From: Thermoleophilia bacterium
GTDB lineage: Bacteria > Actinomycetota > Thermoleophilia > Gaiellales > JAICJC01
Direction: 5' to 3'
NCBI GenBank assembly: GCA_025927685.1
Contig: JAICKX010000008.1
Coordinates: forward strand, 1-55,216
Length of the DNA stretch: 55,216 nt
How positions within the stretch are numbered: position 1 is the stretch's first letter; every line of letters starts with the position of its first letter. Position numbers and translations under genes: made by a program. Below the pieces are notes generated by a model. It made no database searches and was not told where the DNA came from. It saw only the letters and a program-made list of their open reading frames with translations. Shown here in pieces: positions 16,515 to 24,093 of the stretch.

Positions 16515-17576
16515 ATGGAGAGCGAGTCGTTGTGGCCACGGCTGGCGGATGTCCCGCTCGTCGTCGAGTCGTGCGAGTACGACGCCCTGCATGCGGTCCT
16601 CGCCAACGAGTTCCACCGCGTGACCACCCACGTGCGCCTGATCGGCGCCGGCGCCGACGGTCTCGGCGAGGACGTCTCGCTGATGGCGGAGGACGGCACC
16701 TCGCTGCACGAGGCGCGGCCCGCGCTGGGGCTCGAGGGCGAGTGGACGCTGGCGAGCTTCTCCGACCATCTCGCGACGCTCGACCTGTTCGTGGAGCCGC
16801 CGGAGTGGGATGCGGCGCGGCGCTTTCGCCGCTGGGCGTTCGAGTCCGCCGCGCTCGACCTGGCCCTGCGCCAGGCCGGGCGCTCCCTGCAGGATGTGCT
16901 CGGGCTGACGCCCAAACCGGTGCGGTTCGTCAATTCGCTCGGCCTCGGCAAGAGCCCGTCGATCGCACCGGTGCACCTGCGGATCGGCCGCTCTCCCGGC
17001 GTTCGCTTCAAGCTCGATGCGGAGGCGGCCTGGGAGCCGGCGCTCGTCGAGGCGGTCGCGGCCACGGGAGCCGTCGACACGATCGACTTCAAGGGTCAGT
17101 ACGGCTTCGAGGTCGAGGATCCGGAGGCGCTGGCCGGGCTGTACGACCGCGTGCTCGCCGCGTTCCCGGAGGCGTATCTGGAGGACCCGCACGACCTGCC
17201 CGAGGTCGGGCAGCGGCTCGCCGATCAGCTCGAGCGCGTGTCGTACGACGCGCCGATCCGTGACGCCGACGACATCGGAGGGACGCCGCTGGCCGGGCGC
17301 GTCGTGAACGTGAAGCCGTCGCGCATCGGGAGCGTGCGCGCGTTGTTCGAGGTCTACGCACGCTGCGCGCGGGAGCGGCGGCCGATGTACGGCGGCGGCA
17401 TGGGCGAGCTGGGCGTGGGCCGCGGGCAGATCGAGCTGCTCGCCGCCCTGTTCCACGCCGATGCGCCCAACGACGTGGCGCCGAGCGCCTACAACGAGGA
17501 CGACCCGCGCGGCCCCCTGCCGCCCAGCCCGCTCGAGCCGAGCCCGGAGGACACCGGCTTTCGCTGGGCGGCGTAG
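16515..17576 (+). CDS. enolase-superfamily enzyme (muconate lactonizing/OSBS-like)
   Basis: 353 residues from ATG 16515. The barrel motifs appear in order: Lys in GVRFKLDAEAAW (strand 2), Asp in DTIDFKGQYG (strand 3), Glu in AYLEDPHDLPE (strand 4), Asp in SYDAPIRDADDI (strand 5), Lys in RVVNVKPSRIG (strand 6), and GGGMGELGVGRGQ (the GGMxExxxGR-like closing motif seen in OSBS and related lactonizing enzymes). Family members abstract a proton alpha to a carboxylate using Mg2+. The unusual 'FKGQYG' at strand 3 and the lack of menaquinone or muconate neighbours leave the substrate open. A strong hairpin follows the stop. Confidence 0.83.
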   Translation: MESESLWPRLADVPLVVESCEYDALHAVLANEFHRVTTHVRLIGAGADGLGEDVSLMAEDGTSLHEARPALGLEGEWTLASFSDHLATLDLFVEPPEWDAARRFRRWAFESAALDLALRQAGRSLQDVLGLTPKPVRFVNSLGLGKSPSIAPVHLRIGRSPGVRFKLDAEAAWEPALVEAVAATGAVDTIDFKGQYGFEVEDPEALAGLYDRVLAAFPEAYLEDPHDLPEVGQRLADQLERVSYDAPIRDADDIGGTPLAGRVVNVKPSRIGSVRALFEVYARCARERRPMYGGGMGELGVGRGQIELLAALFHADAPNDVAPSAYNEDDPRGPLPPSPLEPSPEDTGFRWAA

Positions 17577-17606
17577 CCGGACGTGTCAGCTCACGACTCG
17601 CCCGGC

Positions 17607-17638
17607 CGGCTATGCGGCGGCGAGCCGCCGCATAGCCG
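17607..17638. terminator. bidirectional hairpin terminator, 14-bp perfect stem
   Basis: CGGCTATGCGGCGG pairs perfectly with CCGCCGCATAGCCG around a four-base CGAG loop. It lies 31 bases after the enolase-superfamily stop and 27 bases before the stop of the convergent membrane protein gene, so it can serve both. There is no U tract, as is common in high-GC actinobacteria. Confidence 0.8.
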
Positions 17639-17664
17639 TCGAGACCGGTTGCCGGCGACGGTGC

Positions 17665-18291
17665 CTAGTGAGCGCCGGCGTGCCCCGCCGCGGCCTGAAT
17701 GCCGGCGACCCGCGCGGACGGCCGCCACGTCCTGCGAACGAGGTGCACGCTCGCGACGAGCGTCCAGACCATGAAGAGGAGCAGCGCGGGGACGAATGCC
17801 GCGTCGAGAAAGGCCGCGTTGACCGCAAGCGCGACGGCGGTCACCGCAGCGCCGGCGGCGAGCCACCGCGGCAGCGCCCCGGTGCGCAGCGCGGAGCCCG
17901 CGATCGCGGCGCAGGCGATGGAGAGGGGGTAGAGCGCGACGACGGTCGCGGCGTTGTCCACCGCGTCGAAGAGCCTGTGCAGCGCGGTGCCGTCGGCGAC
18001 GTGCGCGTTGTGCAGGGCGAGGGCCGGCAGCGTGCTTGCGACCTTGAGCGTGATGCCGACGGTTCCCGCGACGAGTGCCGTCGTCGCGAGCCAGTCGCTC
18101 TCGGCATCCGCGGCCCTGAGCAGGCTGCACAGGTAGCCGAGGAACGGGATGAAGAGCGCGAGGGCAGCGAGGCCCGCGATCGCCCGGGGTGCGAGGTACG
18201 CCTCGCTTCCGTCGCCGGCGGCGACGAACAGAACGACCGCGAACAGTGCCCCGCAGCCGGCGCCGAGGCGAGTGACGAGAGGTGTGGTCAT
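17665..18291 (-). CDS. hypothetical polytopic membrane protein
   Basis: 208 residues from ATG 18291, fixed by AAAGGAG five bases upstream; the ORF-track extension to 18558 overlaps the divergent kinase. About six hydrophobic helices: residues 8-24 (GAGCGALFAVVLFVAAG), 36-55, 70-90, 115-135, 143-160 and 163-182. A His-rich C-terminus follows (AAAGHAGAH). No transporter or enzyme motif is recognised. Divergent pairing with a histidine kinase/response regulator operon, sharing a 124-160-base spacer, suggests control by that system; this is inference. Confidence 0.75.
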   Translation of the reverse strand: MTTPLVTRLGAGCGALFAVVLFVAAGDGSEAYLAPRAIAGLAALALFIPFLGYLCSLLRAADAESDWLATTALVAGTVGITLKVASTLPALALHNAHVADGTALHRLFDAVDNAATVVALYPLSIACAAIAGSALRTGALPRWLAAGAAVTAVALAVNAAFLDAAFVPALLLFMVWTLVASVHLVRRTWRPSARVAGIQAAAGHAGAH

Positions 18292-18451
18292 ATGTGCTCC
18301 TTTCCGGGTGTCGTACACACATTCGACCCTAGAGCGGCGGCTGCAGCGTGTCCTCGGCCGGCGAGGCGAAGTCATCTCCTTCCCGCGGTGGAACCTGCAT
18401 TCCCCCGACCGGCGGATGCGGCCCGAAGCCGCCCGCGATACTGTCGAGGCG

Positions 18452-19621
18452 ATGCGAGCCTGGCTCGAGATCGTGGTGCGCAGTCGCCGCTTCCAGACGG
18501 CTGGAGACGCCGCGCTCGCGCTCGTCCTTGCGGCGACGTCGGTCGGCGCCGTGCTCACCGGCGATCACGTCTCCTGGGGCCACCGCGAGTGGATTGCAAT
18601 CCCGCTGGCGCTCGCGTCGACCGTGCCTGTCGCCTGGCGCGCGCGCCGCCCCCTCCTCGTCGCCGCCGTTGTGCTCGCGGCGAACGGGGCCTGCGCGTAC
18701 GCCGCCGCACCGCATCAGGCAGCCTTCCAGCCCTTCGTCGCGCTCACGCTCGTCGCCTACACGGTCGGCGCCCGGTTCGAGGGCACGTCGTGGGCCCCGC
18801 TCCTGCTTGCGCTTGCGGCGGCGCCGTTGTTCGTCGTCGCGGTGGTCCATGGACAGAGCATCGGCAACGCGATGCCGAACTACGTCTGGCTGCTCGCGGC
18901 CTGGGCGGTCGGGCGGACCGCGCGCGGCTGGCGCCGGAAGGCCGTCGCGCTGGAACACGCGAATCGGGAGCTCGGCGCGCAACGCGAGCTGCAGGCCCAG
19001 GCGGCCGTCGCCGTGGAACGCGGACGGATCGCCCGGGAGCTGCACGATGTCGTCGCCCACAACGTGTCGATGATGGTCGTCCAGGCGGGCGCAGCCGCGC
19101 GCGTCCTCGACGGCAACCAGCCGCATGTCAGCGCCGCCCTCGAGGCGATCGCCGACACCGGCCGGGAGACCGTCGACGAGATGCGAACGCTGCTCGGGGT
19201 GCTTCGCGACCGTGGGGACGCCGCGGCGTTGAAGCCGCAACCCGGGCTCGCAGACCTCGAGCAGCTCGTGGAGGGCGTCCGCACGGCCGGGCTGCCGGTG
19301 TCGCTGCGCATCGAGGGCGAGCCGCGGCCGCTGCCGCAGGCCGCCGACCTCTCCGCCTTCCGCATCGTCCAGGAGGCGCTCACGAACTCACTCAAGCACG
19401 CCGGGCCGGCCCGCGCTGACGTCGTCGTCCGGTACGCGCCGGAGGCCGTCTCGCTCGAGATCAGCGACACCGGCACCGGTCGATCGACCGGGCATGGAAC
19501 CGGCCACGGCCTCGTCGGCATGCGCGAACGTGTCGCCATGTTCGGCGGCGAGCTCGAGGCAGCACCGCGATCCGGCGGTGGATTCGCCGTCCGCGCGCGC
19601 CTTCCCATCGCTTCCCTGTGA
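18452..19621 (+). CDS. sensor histidine kinase (NarL/DesK type, HisKA_3)
   Basis: 389 residues from ATG 18452; ATG 18416 is possible and the 490-aa track entry is too long. The N-terminal 150 residues contain about five membrane helices with short loops, so the signal is probably sensed in or at the membrane. A short coiled coil (ALEHANRELGAQRELQAQ) leads to the HisKA_3 dimerization domain with His198 (ARELHDVVAHNVSMMVVQ). The ATPase domain has the N box in FRIVQEALTNSLKHAG and glycine boxes GHGLVGMRERV and SGGGFAVRA. The stop overlaps the start of its response regulator, a classic two-component pair. Confidence 0.92.
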   Translation: MRAWLEIVVRSRRFQTAGDAALALVLAATSVGAVLTGDHVSWGHREWIAIPLALASTVPVAWRARRPLLVAAVVLAANGACAYAAAPHQAAFQPFVALTLVAYTVGARFEGTSWAPLLLALAAAPLFVVAVVHGQSIGNAMPNYVWLLAAWAVGRTARGWRRKAVALEHANRELGAQRELQAQAAVAVERGRIARELHDVVAHNVSMMVVQAGAAARVLDGNQPHVSAALEAIADTGRETVDEMRTLLGVLRDRGDAAALKPQPGLADLEQLVEGVRTAGLPVSLRIEGEPRPLPQAADLSAFRIVQEALTNSLKHAGPARADVVVRYAPEAVSLEISDTGTGRSTGHGTGHGLVGMRERVAMFGGELEAAPRSGGGFAVRARLPIASL

Positions 19622-20295
19622 TCCGCATTCTGCTCGCCGACGACCAGGCGCTCGTGCGCGGCGGCTTCCGGCTCATCCTCGACGCCGAGCCCGATATCGG
19701 CGTCGTCGCCGAGGCCGCCGACGGTGAGGAGGCTGTCGAGCGCGCGATCGAAACCCGGCCGGACGTGGTGCTGATGGACATCCGGATGCCCGTGCTCGAC
19801 GGGATCCAGGCAACCCGCCGCCTGCTGGCCCGGGTACCCACCACCCGCGTCCTGATCCTCACCACCTTCGACATCGACGAGTACGTCGTCGACGCGTTCC
19901 GCGCCGGCGCGTCGGGCTTCCTGCTCAAGACCGCGCCGCCACAGCAGCTCGTTGCCGCCGTCCGCACGATCCACGCAGGCGAGGCGCTCCTCGCGCCGGC
20001 GAGCACCCGTCGCCTCATCGAACAGGTCGTCCGGCCACCGAGCGCCGCACCGGTGCTCGAGCATCTCACGGCGCGCGAGCACGACGTCCTCCGACTGCTC
20101 GCCCGCGGCCTCACGAACGCCGAGATCGCGAAGGAGCTCGTCGTCGAACCGTCGACTGTGAAATCGCACGTCGCAAGCCTGCTGTCGAAGCTCGATCTCC
20201 GCGACCGCGTGCACGCGGTCGTCTTCGCCTACGAGAGCGGCCTCGTCCAGCCCCGCAATCCGAGTGCCGAGAACGAGCCTCCGTCGACCCTGTGA
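19618..20295 (+). CDS. LuxR/NarL-family response regulator
   Basis: 225 residues from GTG 19618, overlapping the kinase stop by four bases. Receiver domain residues 1-120: acidic pair LADDQ (D8, D9), phosphoacceptor D54 in VVLMDIRMP, Thr in LILTTFD and Lys in GFLLKTAPP. The C-terminal LuxR-type helix-turn-helix is at about 155-215 (LTAREHDVLRLLARGLTNAEIAKELVVEPSTVKSHV). It is phosphorylated by the kinase at 18452. A likely target is the divergent membrane protein gene at 17665-18291, inferred from position only. Confidence 0.95.
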   Translation: MIRILLADDQALVRGGFRLILDAEPDIGVVAEAADGEEAVERAIETRPDVVLMDIRMPVLDGIQATRRLLARVPTTRVLILTTFDIDEYVVDAFRAGASGFLLKTAPPQQLVAAVRTIHAGEALLAPASTRRLIEQVVRPPSAAPVLEHLTAREHDVLRLLARGLTNAEIAKELVVEPSTVKSHVASLLSKLDLRDRVHAVVFAYESGLVQPRNPSAENEPPSTL

Positions 20296-20328
20296 CGAGG
20301 CGTGCGGCCCTCGCTGTAGGGTCGGGGC

Positions 20329-20919
20329 GTGATCCGCGCCCACCTCGCGGCGGAGCTCCTCGTCGAGGGCGAGCGCTGGCCCGTCTTCGTCTGGACGATC
20401 GACCACCCGGCCGGGCTCGTGCTCGTCGACACCGGGATGATCGACTCGAGGCCCGAGATCGACGACCTGGGCCCGACGCCGCATCCCGAGAACATTCCGC
20501 GCGACGTCGCCTGCGTCATCAACACGCACCTGCATTTCGACCACTGCGGCGGCAACCGCCTCTTCCCGGGCGTGCCGATCCACGTCCAGGCGCGCGAGCT
20601 CGCCGACGCGCGTTCGCTCGACGACTACACGATCCGTGAATGGGTCGACTTCGACGGCGCGACGTATGTCGAGCATGAGGGCGAGGTGGAGCTGCTCCCG
20701 GGGGTCCGGCTTCTGCCGGCGCCCGGGCACACGGATGGTCATCAGGTGGTCGTCGTCGAGACCGGCGCCGGCACGAACGTTCTCGGCGGCGACGTGGGCA
20801 CCTCGTTCGGCGACCTCAGCAGCGGGACGACGGAGGGACAGCGTCGCGTGCTCGCGCTCGGAGCGCTGACGTGGCTCTCCCACGCGCCGGGGTCGAAGAT
20901 CCCGGAATGTCGCCCGTAG
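20329..20919 (+). CDS. metallo-beta-lactamase-fold hydrolase (AHL-lactonase-like)
   Basis: 196 residues from GTG 20329. The metal motif is NTHLHFDHCGGN (H67, H69, D71, H72), followed by APGHTDGH (metal His) and VLGGDVG (bridging Asp). A C-terminal His occurs in LSHAPG. An early GLVLVDTGMID strand fits MBL-fold lactonases and related hydrolases. The usual length is 230-280, so this one is short at the C-terminal side. It ends 45 bases before a degenerate tRNA-Glu 3' copy that marks an island edge, so the end may have been altered by insertion. The substrate is unknown. Confidence 0.82.
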   Translation: MIRAHLAAELLVEGERWPVFVWTIDHPAGLVLVDTGMIDSRPEIDDLGPTPHPENIPRDVACVINTHLHFDHCGGNRLFPGVPIHVQARELADARSLDDYTIREWVDFDGATYVEHEGEVELLPGVRLLPAPGHTDGHQVVVVETGAGTNVLGGDVGTSFGDLSSGTTEGQRRVLALGALTWLSHAPGSKIPECRP

Positions 20920-21228
20920 GGAGCAACTCAAGGATGGCTTAGGGGTTGGTCAGACTCCTCCTGATACCCCAACGGGAGGGTATTCGAACCGCTCGACCTG
21001 GGCCGAACGGCTGGCAGCGCTCCGTCGCTGCCTCGACGAGCCGCCTGCTTAGGTGCCCGCGGGGAGTCGGCCCACCCGTACGAGAAGCCGTCGCAACTCA
21101 GGCCCCACGCCTCCACAGCCGACCACCGCCACACCTTCGCCGACACCAACCGGCCCAACGGCGCAGGGACGCTCGTCCATGTCGGGATCGTGGTCCGACC
21201 TCCCATATGCAGTGCGACAATCAGCTCT
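20920..21228. other. gene-free stretch holding a tRNA-Glu 3' remnant
   Basis: 309 bases between the MBL gene and the GNAT gene. No ORF here has recognisable coding character on either strand. It contains the degenerate tRNA-Glu T-arm copy at 20964-20990 and otherwise nothing I can name. Confidence 0.5.
20964..20990 (-). repeat. degenerate copy of the tRNA-Glu 3' end
   Basis: Plus strand ATACCCCAACGGGA, then an extra GGGT, then ATTCGAACC. In the intact tRNA-Glu gene at 23772-23844 the corresponding antisense sequence is ATACCCCCAACGGGATTCGAACCCG. The acceptor end and T-arm are therefore recognisable, with one base lost and a short insertion. It has the same orientation as the intact gene. Confidence 0.6.
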
Positions 21229-21783
21229 GTGTTGGAGATCCGGACCGAGCGTCTCGTCTTGCGTCGACCTCGTCTCGAGGATGTGCCGGCGATCGTCCTC
21301 GCGTGCCAGGACCCCGACGTTCCTCGTTTCATGCCGGAGGTGTCGACCCCGTACGGGGAGCAGGACGCGCGCAGATTTATCGCGTCCGTAGACCGGGCCT
21401 GGAGAGAGTCGCATGAGCGAACCTTTGCGATTGCCGGAGGGGATGACGTCTATCTCGGATCTGTGTCGGTCGCGCTCCGCGAAGGCGGCAACGTCGGGTA
21501 CATGCTGTCTCGGTCTGCTCGTGGGCACGGCTTCACGACAGAGGCGGTTCGTGCTGTCGTGCGTTGGGCGCACGAACTGCATGGCATCCAATCGCTGCAA
21601 CTCTGGACACATCCCGACAACCTGGCCTCGCAGGTTGTCGCGGAACGTGCTGGCTTCGCGCGCCTCGGAGAGAGACGTTGCGACACGCCCTTTCGGGATG
21701 GGTCGACGGTCGGGATTCTCTTCGAGACAGTGATCCAGCGAAGAGCCCTGGCTGATCCCTCGCCCGCCGGGCATCCGGGCTGA
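21229..21783 (+). CDS. GNAT-family N-acetyltransferase (RimJ/RimL type)
   Basis: 184 residues from GTG 21229 (VLEIRTERLVLRRPRLEDVPAI); TTG 21232 is equally close to the domain start. The order ERLVLRRP, VSVALREGGNVGYMLSRSARGHGFTTEAVRAVVRWA, then LWTHPDNLASQVVAERAGFARLGERR is the GNAT_3 pattern. The acetyl-CoA pyrophosphate loop is SRSARGHGFT, close to Q/RxxGxG/A. These enzymes acetylate ribosomal N-termini, antibiotics or small amines; the substrate is unknown here. Its codon use and GC look less extreme than its flanks. It lies between two tRNA-Glu remnants. Confidence 0.88.
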   Translation: MLEIRTERLVLRRPRLEDVPAIVLACQDPDVPRFMPEVSTPYGEQDARRFIASVDRAWRESHERTFAIAGGDDVYLGSVSVALREGGNVGYMLSRSARGHGFTTEAVRAVVRWAHELHGIQSLQLWTHPDNLASQVVAERAGFARLGERRCDTPFRDGSTVGILFETVIQRRALADPSPAGHPG

Positions 21784-21792
21784 GATCGCCGC

Positions 21793-21824
21793 CAAGCAAT
21801 ACCCCCAAACGAGACGGCATTCGA
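21793..21824 (-). repeat. second degenerate copy of the tRNA-Glu 3' end and flank
   Basis: CAAGCAATACCCCCAA at 21793-21808 is a 16-base exact direct repeat of 23765-23780, which spans seven bases downstream of the intact tRNA-Glu plus the start of its acceptor end. It continues as a diverged T-arm ending in CATTCGAACC. Repeats of a tRNA 3' end with flank are the usual footprint of site-specific integration. No integrase gene is present between the copies now. Confidence 0.65.
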
Positions 21825-21982
21825 ACCTGGTGGAGCTCTTGCGGGCGCTCGGCCGCGGATCGCCTCGCGGCTAGCTCGGCCGGGCATGGTTCCCGCCAGC
21901 GCACGGGGCACCTTTGCGCATGCATGGCTGACCGGCGCCGGAGCGGGCAGGCGTTTGCTGTCCGTGCCTCACGCGCAGCGGT

Positions 21983-22444
21983 CTAGCGAGCTCTGTGCTC
22001 GCCCTTGGTCGCGAGGGTTTCGCGGAGGCGAGCGATGACCTCGTCCAGGCCGCGGGTGAAGCCGCGGAACGTTGTCGCCGGCATGTCGTCGAAGATCTTG
22101 TGCGCGAGTGCGATGTGGTCGCGCTCGAGCGCCCTCGACGCTCGTTCGCCCTTCTTGGTGAAGGTGACGAGTGCTGCCCTGCGGTCGTGCGGGTGTGGTT
22201 CACGGGTGACGAAGCCGCGGGCGACGAGCCCGTCGACGAGGCCCGTGATCGTGCGCGGCGATACGCCGAGCGCTTTGGCGAGCCCGTTTTGGGTCCTCGG
22301 GCTGCCGTCACGTAGCTCCCAGATGAGATGTGCGCGCGAGCCCGTGAGTCCGCGGCGGGCAAGATCGCGCGCCATGTCGTCATTCAGAAGGACCGTCAAC
22401 TCCAGGATTCGGTTGAGGGCGTGACGGCTGTCGTCGAGTCCCAT
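21983..22444 (-). CDS. MarR-family transcriptional regulator
   Basis: 153 residues from ATG 22444 (MGLDDSRHALNRILEL); ATG 22489 would add 15 residues and place the start over the operator palindromes. The winged helix-turn-helix is LTGSRAHLIWELRDGSPRTQNGLAKALGVSPRTITGLVDGLVARGFVTREPHPHDRRAALVTFTKKG, with the typical wing D-R-R. MarR repressors usually control themselves and the divergent gene and are released by phenolic or oxidative ligands. The divergent spacer carries two palindromes (22482-22511). The likely target is the SnoaL-like and membrane protein pair. Confidence 0.93.
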   Translation of the reverse strand: MGLDDSRHALNRILELTVLLNDDMARDLARRGLTGSRAHLIWELRDGSPRTQNGLAKALGVSPRTITGLVDGLVARGFVTREPHPHDRRAALVTFTKKGERASRALERDHIALAHKIFDDMPATTFRGFTRGLDEVIARLRETLATKGEHRAR

Positions 22445-22481
22445 TGCGTGATCTCCGTGGCTACCGACCCTCCGGTCTATG

Positions 22482-22511
22482 ATGAGCATAGCTCATAGTG
22501 AGCTAGACTCA
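22482..22511. promoter_or_regulatory. two palindromic operator candidates for the MarR regulator
   Basis: ATGAGC-ATA-GCTCAT (22482-22496) is a perfect inverted repeat, and TGAG-CTAGA-CTCA (22499-22511) is a second one three bases further on. The AT-rich CATAATATTG just after them can supply the -10 region of the rightward promoter. The location between divergent marR and SnoaL-like genes fits autoregulation by a MarR dimer. Binding is inferred, not shown. Confidence 0.6.
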
Positions 22512-22551
22512 TAATATTGTCTCGCGTTGTTCCCCAAGATCGGAGGGTGTC

Positions 22552-22962
22552 GTGTCCGCTGAGACAGAAGCCAACGTCGACCTTGTCCGCGTTGCCCGCG
22601 AGGCCTTCAACGCGAACGACCTCGACGCCTGCGTCGAGCGACTCGCCCCCGATGTAATCCAGCATCTGTCCGAGCTGCGAGAGCCGCGCGTGGGGCGTGA
22701 CACCTGGCGCGAGGGCGCTGAGCTGATCAAAAAGGCCTTTCCCGATCTGACCGTCGAGATCGACGACGTCGTCGCCGAACGGGATCGTGTGGCGCTGCGG
22801 CTCACCATCCGCGGCACCCACCAAAGTGAGTTCCTGGGCATTGCCGCGACCGGTCGCTCGGTGAGCTATGTGAGTCACGAGTTCTATCGTGTGGCCGATG
22901 GGCTGATCGCCGAGGAGTGGATCTGCTCCGACACTGCGGGCCTGTTCGAGCAGATCAGGTGA
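22552..22962 (+). CDS. SnoaL-like / nuclear transport factor 2-fold protein
   Basis: 136 residues from GTG 22552, with GGAGG five bases upstream. The pattern VDLVRVAREAFNANDLDACVERLAPDVIQHLS, then WREGAELIKKAFPDLTVEIDDVVAERDRVALRLTIRGTHQSEFLGIAATGRSVSY and ISxEWxxxD-like IAEEWICSDTAGLFEQI, is the SnoaL/ester cyclase family (NTF2 fold). Members include polyketide cyclases and many uncharacterised small-molecule enzymes. Control by the divergent MarR gene suggests a role in handling a toxic or secondary compound. The stop overlaps the next ATG by one base (TGATG). Confidence 0.87.
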   Translation: MSAETEANVDLVRVAREAFNANDLDACVERLAPDVIQHLSELREPRVGRDTWREGAELIKKAFPDLTVEIDDVVAERDRVALRLTIRGTHQSEFLGIAATGRSVSYVSHEFYRVADGLIAEEWICSDTAGLFEQIR

Positions 22963-23612
22963 TGCAGTCCCGCGCAACTCCGAAGCGGCTGAGGCAGGCC
23001 GGCTCCGCATCCTCCGGCCGCGCTGCTCTCCGCCACGCCGCCCGCTATGAGGCTGGGATCTGGGGCAGCCTCGTCCGCTGGCTCACTCGCCGGGTACGCG
23101 CCATCGACCCGGACGCCGAGCTGTTTGGCTACGCATCCGAGATCACGCCGATCCTGGTCGCGTTCATCGCGGTCGCCGCGCTGGAGATCCCGATCCTGCC
23201 GCTCGTTCTCCCGTGGCCTCCAGTGAGATACACGCTGCTTGTGCTCGGAATATGGGGCCTTCTCTGGATGGCTGGACTGCTCGCCTCCTTGCGCGTTCAC
23301 CCTCACGCGGTCGCCGCCGCCGGACTGCAACTCCGCTCCGGATTCCAAATCGACCTCCGCGTCCCGTGGGCCGAAATCACCGACATCCGTCTGTGCCGCG
23401 CCAGCACAGAGCGAAAACTCGAAGTCGAGCAGGGCCCGGCCGGTGCAGCGCTCTCACTCCAGAAGACGACGAACCTCGAGGTCGCGCTTCGCCGATCGCT
23501 CATGGTCAGCTTCCTCGATGGCCGCTCCGCCAACATCGACGCGATCCGCGTATACGCCGACGCACCAGGCGAGCTCGTGTCGGCAGCGCGACCCCATCTA
23601 ACTCCGCACTGA
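22962..23612 (+). CDS. hypothetical membrane protein with PH-like domain
   Basis: 216 residues from ATG 22962, coupled to the SnoaL-like gene (TGATG). A basic N-terminal 50 residues precede two close membrane helices at about 63-83 (ILVAFIAVAALEIPILPLVL) and 92-112 (LLVLGIWGLLWMAGLLASL). The C-terminal 100 residues (HPHAVAAAGLQLRSGFQIDLRVPWAEITDIRLC, then VALRRSLMVSFLDGRSANIDAIRVYADAP) resemble bacterial PH domains that follow a paired helix. Function unknown; probably induced with its neighbour by the MarR ligand. Confidence 0.72.
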   Translation: MQSRATPKRLRQAGSASSGRAALRHAARYEAGIWGSLVRWLTRRVRAIDPDAELFGYASEITPILVAFIAVAALEIPILPLVLPWPPVRYTLLVLGIWGLLWMAGLLASLRVHPHAVAAAGLQLRSGFQIDLRVPWAEITDIRLCRASTERKLEVEQGPAGAALSLQKTTNLEVALRRSLMVSFLDGRSANIDAIRVYADAPGELVSAARPHLTPH

Positions 23613-23771
23613 AGGTTTGGTGGAACCGCGATCCACCCGGGTCTAGCGGCCCACGGGCCTCCAGCGGCATACGACGGCCACGCCCGAGCTAGGCGCGTGC
23701 CTGACGTGTGGCCCAGACCGACTCACACGGGAATACGCCGGCCCCAGCTCCCGGCACCAGTAAGCAAGCAA

Positions 23772-23844
23772 TACCCCCAACGGGATTCGAACCCGTGTTA
23801 CCGCCTTGAAAGGGCGGGGGCCTAGGCCGCTAGCCGATGGGGGC
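23772..23844 (-). tRNA. tRNA-Glu (anticodon TTC)
   Basis: Minus strand GCCCCCATCGGCTAGCGGCC begins a 73-base cloverleaf: acceptor GCCCCCA with TGGGGGT, D-arm GCTAGCGGCCTAGGC, anticodon arm CCGCC-CTTTCAA-GGCGG with anticodon TTC, and T-arm CGGGTTCGAATCCCG. The discriminator is A and CCA is not encoded. This is the intact member of the three tRNA-Glu 3' sequences at 20964, 21793 and here. Confidence 0.96.
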
Positions 23845-23862
23845 GCGCGCGCAGGATACCGG

Positions 23863-24042
23863 TCAGGCTGCGTCGTCCGGCCGTGCCGGAAGGCGTTCCA
23901 GCGCCGCCTGGAGCTCGTCCCAGGCCTCAGCCTCCGTCTCGGCGTAGTCCGCGGCGTCCACCTCACGGGTCAGCTCGAGGTACCGCTGCCAGGCGGCTTC
24001 GCGAGTGAGCGGAAGGATCGTTGCGGGCTTGCCGGAGGTCAT
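23863..24042 (-). CDS. small acidic hypothetical protein (too short for the ORF track)
   Basis: 59 residues from ATG 24042: MTSGKPATILPLTREAAWQ, then RYLELTREVDAADYAETEAEAWDELQAALERLPARPDD. It reads as a long amphipathic helix, rich in Glu and Ala, with regular coding character. It sits 18 bases upstream of the tRNA-Glu gene on the same strand, and an AT-rich stretch (CTCTTAATACGTT) before the ATG could be a promoter. No family recognised. Support comes from the clean frame and composition. Confidence 0.55.
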   Translation of the reverse strand: MTSGKPATILPLTREAAWQRYLELTREVDAADYAETEAEAWDELQAALERLPARPDDAA

Positions 24043-24093
24043 TGCTCTTAATACGTTCGCGGGGGTGAGGTAGTTCCCGCCCCGTGGGCAGCA

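Noticed and set aside
17461-19419. 652-aa plus-strand ORF
   Set aside because: Runs through a terminator hairpin, an antisense membrane protein gene and into the kinase in the wrong frame.
18880-20931. 683-aa minus-strand ORF
   Set aside because: Antisense to the kinase, response regulator and MBL genes, which have intact motifs.
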